Assembly: GCA_041609995.1 (NCBI GenBank)
Contig: JBFIPU010000002.1
Coordinates: forward strand, 34,450-98,449
Reading direction: 5' to 3'
Origin: JABDOU01 sp041609995
GTDB lineage: Bacteria; Actinomycetota; Acidimicrobiia; Spongiisociales; SHLN01
Length of the DNA stretch: 64,000 nt
Shown here: piece by piece, positions 58,413 through 64,000 of the stretch
Layout: each line of letters begins with the position of its first letter
How positions within the stretch are numbered: position 1 is the first letter of the stretch
The notes under the pieces: model-generated
Database searches by the model: none
What the model saw: only the letters and a program-made list of their open reading frames with translations
What the model was told of the DNA's origin: nothing
Program-made: the position numbers and the translations under genes

Positions 58413-60847
58413 GCGACTTTCCCAGCCGGGCACAAGTTGTCGTCGTGGGTGGTGGGATTGTCGGATGCAGCGTTGCGTACCACCTCGCCAAACGGGGTGT
58501 CAGCGACGTGTTGTTGCTGGAACAGGGCCAGCTCACCGGAGGCACCACGTGGCATGCCGCCGGTCTGGTCAGCCAGCTCAAGTCGTCTCACAGCCTCACC
58601 AAACTCGCCACCTACTCGGCTCGGTTGTTCGAAGAACTCGAGGAAGAGACCGGCCACGCCACCGGCTATCGGACACCGGGCTCGATCTCGGTGGCCGACA
58701 ATCCGGAACGGTGGGAGGAGATCATGCGGGGCGCCTCGATGGCCAAGACCGTTGGGGTCGAGGTGCGGGAGATCGACCTCGACGAGGCCTCCGAGCGGTG
58801 GCCCTTGATGCGAACGGATGATCTGGTGGGGGCGGTCTTCATCCCCCGGGACGGTCAAACCAGCCCCGTGGACACCACCATGGCTCTCGCCAAAGGGGCC
58901 CGCGTCAACGGCGTCAGGATCATTGAGGGCGTGGCGGTCGAGAAGCTGAGGGCGGAGAACGACCGCATCGTGGGTGTTGAGACCGAACGGGGATACGTCG
59001 AGGCCGAGACCGTCGTGCTGACCGGTGGCATGTGGACCCGCCAGATCGCTGCCACGGTGGGGGTGAACGTGCCCCTGCAGGCGTGCGAGCACTTTTACAT
59101 CGTCACGGAGGCCATCGACGGCGTCGAGGTGGGGCTCCCCACGCTCCGGGATCCAGGCAACTACACGTACTTCAAGGAGGAGACCGGCAAGATCATGGCG
59201 GGCTTCTTCGAGCCCCGGGGCAAGATCTGGAAGCTGGACGGCATCCCCCGTGATTTCACGTTCGGTACCTTGGCCGAGGACTGGGACCACATCGGGCCCA
59301 TTTTCGAGCGCTCGATCCACCGGGTTCCGGCGCTTGCCGACGCCGGGGTCCAGCTCTTCTTCAATGGGCCCGAGTCCTTCACTCCCGACGGCGTGTATTA
59401 CCTGGGCGAAGCGCCGGAGGTCGACCGCTTATTCGTTGCTGCCGGGTTCAACTCGGTCGGCATCCAGTCGGCCGGTGGAGCCGGGTGGGTCCTGGCCGAT
59501 TGGATCATCGACGGCTGCCCGCCCATGGACCTCTGGCCGGTCGACATTCGCCGCACGTTTCCTTTCCAGGCCAATCCCGAGTTTCTGCAGGACCGGATCT
59601 CAGAGAGCCTGGGCCTGCTGTATGCCATGCACTGGCCCTTCCGCCAGTACGAGAGCGCCCGGAACATCATCCACTCCCCCATCCACGACCAGCTTGACGC
59701 CGCCGGTGCTGTCTGGGGCGAAACCGCCGGCTGGGAACGACCCAATTGGTACGCGCCGGACGGCGTGGATCGGGCCTACCACTACTCATATGGGATGCAG
59801 AACTGGGTTGAACACTCCATGGCCGAGTGCGCAGCCGTGCGCGAGCGGGTGGGAACCTTCGACCAGACCTCTTTCGCCAAATACCGGGTGCAGGGCCCTG
59901 ACGCAGCATCAGTCCTCAATCAGCTGAGCGGCAACAACGTGGACGCCGAGTTGGGCGATGTCGTCTACACACAGTGGCTCAACGAGCGCGGCGGCATAGA
60001 AGCCGACGTCACCGTAACCCGGCTCACCGAAGACGAGTTTCTGGTGGTTTCACCCGCCGCCAGCCGTACCCGTGACTTTGCCCGTCTTCGCCGACAAGCT
60101 CGTGATCGGAAGGTGGACTTCGCCGACATCACCGAGGAGCTGGCCGTCATCAGCCTGATGGGGCCCAACTCCCGAGCCCTGCTGGCGGAGCTGACCGACG
60201 CCTCCCTCGACAACGACTCGTTCCCGTACACCACTTCCCAGGACATCGAGGTGGTCGGGACCACGGCCCGCGCTCTCCGGGTGTCCTACGTCGGCGAAAT
60301 GGGGTGGGAGTTGTATGTGTCGTATTCGGCAGCCCCTGCACTGTACTCAGCGGTAGTGGAAGCGGGTGCAAACCACGAACTCGGTCACGCCGGCTACCAC
60401 GCCATGAACACTCTGCGCCTCGAAGCCGGGTACCGCCATTGGGGCCACGACATCACCGACGAGGACACGCCCATTGAGGCCGGTTTGTCCTTTGCGGTGG
60501 ACTTCGACAAGCCGGGCGGCTTCATAGGACGCGATGCGCTGCTTGCCCAGAAAGAGCAACCTCGTACCAAACGCCTGGTCCAATTCCGCCTGCATGACCC
60601 TGATCTGCTCCTCTATCACGATGAGCCGATATGGCGCGACGACGAGATCGTCGGCCGAACCAGCTCCGGGATGTTCAGCTACATGATGAACTCGTGCCTG
60701 GCAATGGGCTATCTGACCCACCCCGAGGGCGTGACGAACGAGTATTTGGAATCGGGCGAATTCGCTATCGAGGTTGCCGGCCAACGTATCCCGGCGGCCG
60801 CTCAGTTGCGGCCCTTCTATGACGCCGGTTCCCGCGTCAGGATGTAG
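58409..60847 (+). CDS. Dimethylglycine dehydrogenase-like FAD/GcvT fusion, copy 2
   Basis: An 812-residue paralogue of the gene at 54454-56859 with the same order: FAD domain (VVVVGGGIVGCSVAYHLAKR), covalent-FAD motif TTWHAAGLVSQLKS, FAO segment and GcvT fold (KYRVQGPDAASVLNQLSGNN, QWLNERGGIEADVTVTRL, GPNSRALLAEL, SYVGEMGWELYVS). Substitutions run throughout, so the two probably differ in substrate rather than being a recent duplication. The likely start is TTG at 58409, overlapping the MttB stop (TTGA) with GGGAGG about 8 nt upstream. GTG 58400 is an alternative. The 3' end overlaps the convergent DAO-like gene by 11 bp. Confidence 0.86.
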   Translation: MSDFPSRAQVVVVGGGIVGCSVAYHLAKRGVSDVLLLEQGQLTGGTTWHAAGLVSQLKSSHSLTKLATYSARLFEELEEETGHATGYRTPGSISVADNPERWEEIMRGASMAKTVGVEVREIDLDEASERWPLMRTDDLVGAVFIPRDGQTSPVDTTMALAKGARVNGVRIIEGVAVEKLRAENDRIVGVETERGYVEAETVVLTGGMWTRQIAATVGVNVPLQACEHFYIVTEAIDGVEVGLPTLRDPGNYTYFKEETGKIMAGFFEPRGKIWKLDGIPRDFTFGTLAEDWDHIGPIFERSIHRVPALADAGVQLFFNGPESFTPDGVYYLGEAPEVDRLFVAAGFNSVGIQSAGGAGWVLADWIIDGCPPMDLWPVDIRRTFPFQANPEFLQDRISESLGLLYAMHWPFRQYESARNIIHSPIHDQLDAAGAVWGETAGWERPNWYAPDGVDRAYHYSYGMQNWVEHSMAECAAVRERVGTFDQTSFAKYRVQGPDAASVLNQLSGNNVDAELGDVVYTQWLNERGGIEADVTVTRLTEDEFLVVSPAASRTRDFARLRRQARDRKVDFADITEELAVISLMGPNSRALLAELTDASLDNDSFPYTTSQDIEVVGTTARALRVSYVGEMGWELYVSYSAAPALYSAVVEAGANHELGHAGYHAMNTLRLEAGYRHWGHDITDEDTPIEAGLSFAVDFDKPGGFIGRDALLAQKEQPRTKRLVQFRLHDPDLLLYHDEPIWRDDEIVGRTSSGMFSYMMNSCLAMGYLTHPEGVTNEYLESGEFAIEVAGQRIPAAAQLRPFYDAGSRVRM

Positions 60848-61775
60848 CCAGCCGCACGACTTCGGCGGCGCAACCCCAGCTCAAGCCGTATCCGTTGCCG
60901 TCGTGGCCGTAGTTGTGGATCACGATGCCCGCATCGATGTCCTGCCGCTCGAGGCGCAGGCGGGGGCGGCCCGGTCGCAGGCCCACGTGAACATCTACGA
61001 CATCGGCGTCCGCCAAGCGGGGGTCGAGGCGGCGGGCATCGTCCAGGATCCGCTGGGTGGTGACGTCGTCCGGTTCGAGGCTCCACTCTCCCACGAGCCG
61101 GGTACCGCCCAGCACCACCACCTCGTTGCGCGGGAGAATGTAGGTGAAAGGCTGTCCTTCGGTCTCGACCAGCAGCCCGTCGTCGAACCCGGGGTTGGTG
61201 ACGTGGACGACCTGGCCCCGGACCGGGTACATGGACGAGTCCCCGACCAGCTCCCGCGCCCCCAGCCCGGTGCAGTTGACAGTGATGCGACCGGGGCCGG
61301 CGACCGCTTCGAGCCGGTCGATGTGCTGCAGCCGGATGTCCCCGCCCAGCTCGGCGAAGCGCCGTTCGAGGTAGGCCAGGTAGAGGGGCGGCTCCATCCG
61401 GATACTCCCGAGGAGCTGACCGCCGGCAAAAGAGGGCGGTACCTCGTCTGACGCCAGCGTCCGGAAATGGCGGAGGACCGAGGCCCAGGACGGCGACGGA
61501 TCAGGAGCCTGAGAGGTGTATTCAGTGATGTCGATCTCATAAACCCCGGCTCGCTCGGTGGTCAGAAGCGACTCGAAGACCGAGAAAGAGGCCGCCATGA
61601 GCTGCGGCTGGGCGGGCTCCGGGAACCAGACGGCCGCCGCCACCACCGACGTGGCCTGCTGGGCGCGCTCGGCGGTCACGATCGTTGTTTCAAAGCCGGC
61701 CTCGGCCAGTCGGATGGCGGTGGTGAGGCCGGACACGCCGCCACCCACTACTACCGCTTCGCGCTGCTGAACCAT
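60837..61775 (-). CDS. D-amino-acid-oxidase-like FAD oxidoreductase
   Basis: A 312-residue flavoenzyme of the DAO family. The FAD Rossmann motif reads EAVVVGGGVSGLTTAIRLAE. Conserved family pieces are INCTGLGARELVGD-like sequence (here TVNCTGLGARELVGDSSMYP), IRGQVV-like (PVRGQVVHVTN), RPGRPRLRLE and the C-terminal signature NYGHDGNGYGLSWGCA, which is typical of D-amino-acid and D-aspartate oxidases. It would deaminate D-amino acids, or glycine/sarcosine-like amines. It converges on the methylamine operon (11-bp overlap). The start ATG lacks a Shine-Dalgarno. Confidence 0.85.
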   Translation of the reverse strand: MVQQREAVVVGGGVSGLTTAIRLAEAGFETTIVTAERAQQATSVVAAAVWFPEPAQPQLMAASFSVFESLLTTERAGVYEIDITEYTSQAPDPSPSWASVLRHFRTLASDEVPPSFAGGQLLGSIRMEPPLYLAYLERRFAELGGDIRLQHIDRLEAVAGPGRITVNCTGLGARELVGDSSMYPVRGQVVHVTNPGFDDGLLVETEGQPFTYILPRNEVVVLGGTRLVGEWSLEPDDVTTQRILDDARRLDPRLADADVVDVHVGLRPGRPRLRLERQDIDAGIVIHNYGHDGNGYGLSWGCAAEVVRLATS

Positions 61776-61825
61776 GGCCGGCACATTAGAGCTTGGTTCT
61801 GGTTGGCGAGTAGGGCGGTCCACTC

Positions 61826-63007
61826 TTACCGCGGAGTATCGAGAAGTTGTTCGGGCGGCGGCGTGTCGCCGTCGTGGGCCACCAACCGCACGGTGATGGG
61901 ACCCAGTACGGCCAGGATCGCCACGTACAGCCCCGCCGCCGCGGCCAGCTGCGGATCCTGGCCGGCCCGGCGGGCCAGTTCTGCGATGACAATCGAAAAC
62001 TCACCGCGGGCCATGAGGGTCGCCCCGGCCCGCAACCCGGCCCGCCGGTCGGCTCCGCTGCGCCTGGCCACCACGGCGCCGGTCCCGAGCTTCGTGAGCG
62101 ATGTGATGACGACCAGCGCGAGCACCGGCCAAATCACATCGTCCAGGCCCGAGGAGTCGAGCTGCAAGCCGAACAGCACGAAGAAGGCGGCCGCGAAGAG
62201 GTCCCTGAGCGGCTCCAGCAGGGCGGTGGCCGTCCGTCCATGGGAGGCCTCCCCCGACAACAGCATGCCTGCCAGAAACGCTCCGACCGCCGCGCTCACC
62301 TCCAGTTGCTCACCGACGCCGGCGAACAGCAGTGCGAGTCCCACCAACCCCAGCAGCAGCACCTCACCGCGCAAACGAAACATCCGTGCGCTGATCTGCT
62401 CGGAATAGTGGTAGCCGATCCAGATCGTTCCGATCACGAGACTGACTGCCACGGTCGCTGCCAAGGTGGCTTCCCACGGCATGGCGCCGAACAGCAGCAC
62501 CCCGGCGATCGCCAGGTAGACGGTCATCACGAGGTCTTCGAACACGAGGACGCCGATGACCTTGCCGGTCTCTGGGCGGTCGAACCAGTGGAAGTCCCTG
62601 ATCATTTCGGCCGCGATGCCCGACGACGAGATGTACGTGACTCCCCCGAGGATGTAGGAGGCGAGCAGCCCCCAGCCGAGCATGAGCCCTATGACGAAAC
62701 CAGGTGAGAAGTTCAACAGGAAGTCGGCGAGCCCTGACACCGCTGTTTCGCGGAACTCACGCACCAGTCTCCTCGAAGAGAACTCGAGGCCGAGGGTGAA
62801 CAGCAGCAGCACCACGCCGATCTCGGCGGCGATCTCGATGAAATCCAGGCTTTCGAGCAAGGGAAACGGGCCGTCCGCGCCGAACAAGATCCCTGCGAAC
62901 AAGTACATCGGGACCGGAGACAAGGCCAGCCGGTTGGCCAGGCGGGCGAGGAGAGCCAGGACGATGAGCATTGCTCCCAGCTCGATGAGAACTATCCCGG
63001 ATGGCAT
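61826..63007 (-). CDS. Kef/CPA2-type monovalent cation:proton antiporter
   Basis: A 393-residue protein with about twelve helices and the CPA2 (Na_H_Exchanger) layout. Features include LEFSSRRLVREFRETAVSGL, a first Asp-containing helix pair around VLVFEDLVMTVYLAIAG and SAAVGAFLAGMLLSGEA near helix 9. The Glu-Asp pair in FEDLVM is the probable ion-binding site. There is no RCK/TrkA tail. K+ or Na+ specificity is unclear. It starts at ATG 63007 and is divergent from the hotdog gene. Confidence 0.85.
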   Translation of the reverse strand: MPSGIVLIELGAMLIVLALLARLANRLALSPVPMYLFAGILFGADGPFPLLESLDFIEIAAEIGVVLLLFTLGLEFSSRRLVREFRETAVSGLADFLLNFSPGFVIGLMLGWGLLASYILGGVTYISSSGIAAEMIRDFHWFDRPETGKVIGVLVFEDLVMTVYLAIAGVLLFGAMPWEATLAATVAVSLVIGTIWIGYHYSEQISARMFRLRGEVLLLGLVGLALLFAGVGEQLEVSAAVGAFLAGMLLSGEASHGRTATALLEPLRDLFAAAFFVLFGLQLDSSGLDDVIWPVLALVVITSLTKLGTGAVVARRSGADRRAGLRAGATLMARGEFSIVIAELARRAGQDPQLAAAAGLYVAILAVLGPITVRLVAHDGDTPPPEQLLDTPR

Positions 63008-63048
63008 GGCTGCATTCTTCCAGGCCGGGCCGGGTTAGCCTGCGCCGC

Positions 63049-63468
63049 GTGGACTGGCCGGTCACGTACTCGCGCAAAGTGCGCTATTCGGACACGGATG
63101 CACAAGGCATCGTGTTCAACGGCAACTACCTTCGGTATTACGACGATGCGATCACCGACCTCTTCGACGCGGCCGGGCTGGACGAGCCGACGCTCCACGA
63201 CATGGGTTGTGATGTTCTCACCGTCCATGCCGAAGTCGACTTCAAGGCCACTGCCGGGCTCGGTGAGATGCTCGTCACCGGCGTGCGGGTCCAACGATTG
63301 GGTACCTCTTCGATCACGTTCGCATTGGAGTCCCGCGTCGGCGACCGGGTCACGAGCACCGGCAAGGTCGTCTTCGTCTGCGTCGACCCGGCGACCCACA
63401 CGCCGATGCCGCTGCCCGACCCACTCATGGCGGCGTTCGAGAGCATTCACGAGGAGGCCTTACGATGA
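63049..63468 (+). CDS. Acyl-CoA thioesterase (4HBT hotdog family)
   Basis: A 139-residue hotdog-fold protein. The catalytic strand reads VRYSDTDAQGIVFNGNYLRY, where the Asp is the 4-hydroxybenzoyl-CoA-thioesterase-type nucleophile or base. It is followed by the helix DAITDLFDAAGL. The enzyme hydrolyses an acyl-CoA of unknown chain. GTG at 63049 fits the family start. It overlaps the downstream rhodanese start (ATGA), so the two are coupled. Confidence 0.82.
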   Translation: MDWPVTYSRKVRYSDTDAQGIVFNGNYLRYYDDAITDLFDAAGLDEPTLHDMGCDVLTVHAEVDFKATAGLGEMLVTGVRVQRLGTSSITFALESRVGDRVTSTGKVVFVCVDPATHTPMPLPDPLMAAFESIHEEALR

Positions 63469-64000
63469 CGATCGAGCCGTTCGTCGACCGTGACTGGCTG
63501 GTGGCCCAACGAGACGAGGTCGTGGTAGCCGATGTGCGTTGGTATCTCGACGGGCGCAGCGGCCGCCACGCCTACCTACAGTCCCATCTTCCCGGCGCCC
63601 GTTTCCTCGACCTCGACTCGGTCCTGGCCGGACCAGCGGCCCCGATGGCCGGGCGGCACCCACTGCCCGATCCGGACGTCTTCGCGGCAGGTCTGGGGGC
63701 GGCGGGCATTCGGCCCGGGGATACGGTGGTGGCCTACGACGACCAGGGAGGGATGGTGGCCGGCCGGTTGGTCTGGATGCTCCGGGTCCTCGGCCGTCCG
63801 GCGGCACTGCTCGAAGGCGGGTTGCAGGCCTGGGAGGGACCGATGGAAACCGGGCCGGTCACAGTCGAGCCTGTCGTCCATCCGTCGCAACCATGGCCGT
63901 CCGAGGCGATCGCCACTGCCGAGGAGGTGGCTGAGCATCTTGGATCGGGAGGCGTTGTCGTCGACGCCCGCGCATCCGAGCGATACACCGGCGACGTGGA
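63465..64000 (+). CDS. Rhodanese-type sulfurtransferase (partial, 3' end outside window)
   Basis: The N-terminal rhodanese domain is complete and the second is starting. Visible pieces are VVADVRWYLDGRSGRHAYLQ, HLPGARFLDLDSVLAG, HPLPDPDVFAAGLGAAGIRP, GDTVVAYDDQGGMVAGRLVW and, at the edge, VVVDARASERYTGDV. The inactive first domain and active second domain order of thiosulfate or 3-mercaptopyruvate sulfurtransferases is expected; the catalytic Cys would be beyond the window. GAGGAGG precedes the ATG, which overlaps the hotdog gene stop. Confidence 0.85.
   Translation, partial: MTIEPFVDRDWLVAQRDEVVVADVRWYLDGRSGRHAYLQSHLPGARFLDLDSVLAGPAAPMAGRHPLPDPDVFAAGLGAAGIRPGDTVVAYDDQGGMVAGRLVWMLRVLGRPAALLEGGLQAWEGPMETGPVTVEPVVHPSQPWPSEAIATAEEVAEHLGSGGVVVDARASERYTGDV

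Noticed and set aside
1..64000. CRISPR arrays, insertion sequences, prophage and tRNA/rRNA genes
   Set aside because: None were seen by eye; there are no regular short repeats, transposase or integrase motifs, and no tRNA-like cloverleaf.

Overview
The window looks like chromosomal DNA from a high-GC actinobacterium, most plausibly of the Acidimicrobiia type. The reasons are the dense GC-rich coding, the many GTG starts behind GGAGG-type ribosome binding sites, a class II DAHP synthase, a single-chain pyruvate:ferredoxin oxidoreductase, a TIGR03084-type protein and secreted proteins with GerMN/Gmad2 domains. The lineage is an inference, because no rRNA or tRNA gene is present. I saw no phage, integrase, transposase or CRISPR array. 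The region reads as core and catabolic chromosome.

Layout. 0-10.4 kb: a cut-off dihydroorotate-dehydrogenase-like gene coupled to nifJ, a potassium channel, a HisA-like protein with altered active-site motifs, small membrane and hypothetical genes, an aquaporin and an HSL-family esterase. 10.5-13.3 kb: a large exported protein (PD40 propeller, VCBS-like repeats, GerMN, Gmad2), a broken VOC gene and a small coiled-coil gene. 13.1-20.8 kb: a minus-strand run of carboxyltransferase, biotin carboxylase/BCCP, AtuA-like, BrkB-like and PPK2 genes. 20.9-25.4 kb: TIGR03084 protein, enoyl-CoA hydratase, a secreted protein, isovaleryl-CoA-dehydrogenase-like enzyme and PhyH dioxygenase. Together with the carboxylase these make a leucine/isovalerate-type (or acyclic terpene) acyl-CoA pathway.

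25.4-29.8 kb: a J-domain relic, two M24 proteins strongly resembling the DMSP lyase DddP, a GNAT acetyltransferase and a pirin. 29.9-36.9 kb: a sugar/glycerophosphodiester-type ABC importer (two permeases and a binding lipoprotein, no ATPase), a glycerophosphodiester phosphodiesterase lipoprotein and a large CRTAC1-like lipoprotein. 36.9-45.7 kb: glutamine-synthetase-like protein, alpha/beta hydrolase, flavodoxin-like protein, FetB-like permease, MFS exporter, a GH13-like protein of unknown activity, PIG-L deacetylase and a lone TipAS domain.

45.7-54.2 kb: an NfuA-like Fe-S protein, an ATP-grasp ligase paired with a class V aminotransferase-fold enzyme, a DUF4230 protein, SRPBCC protein, class II DAHP synthase and a SulP-STAS-cNMP fusion transporter. 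54.4-61.8 kb: a tightly overlapping operon of two dimethylglycine-dehydrogenase-like FAD/GcvT fusions around a non-pyrrolysine MttB homologue, facing a D-amino-acid-oxidase-like gene. This is a methylamine/betaine one-carbon module. The right edge holds a Kef-type antiporter, a hotdog thioesterase and a cut-off rhodanese. The most interesting points are the HisA-like protein with replaced catalytic motifs, the pair of DddP-like genes, the MttB-centred demethylation operon without its corrinoid protein, and the ATP-grasp/class V pair beside NfuA.
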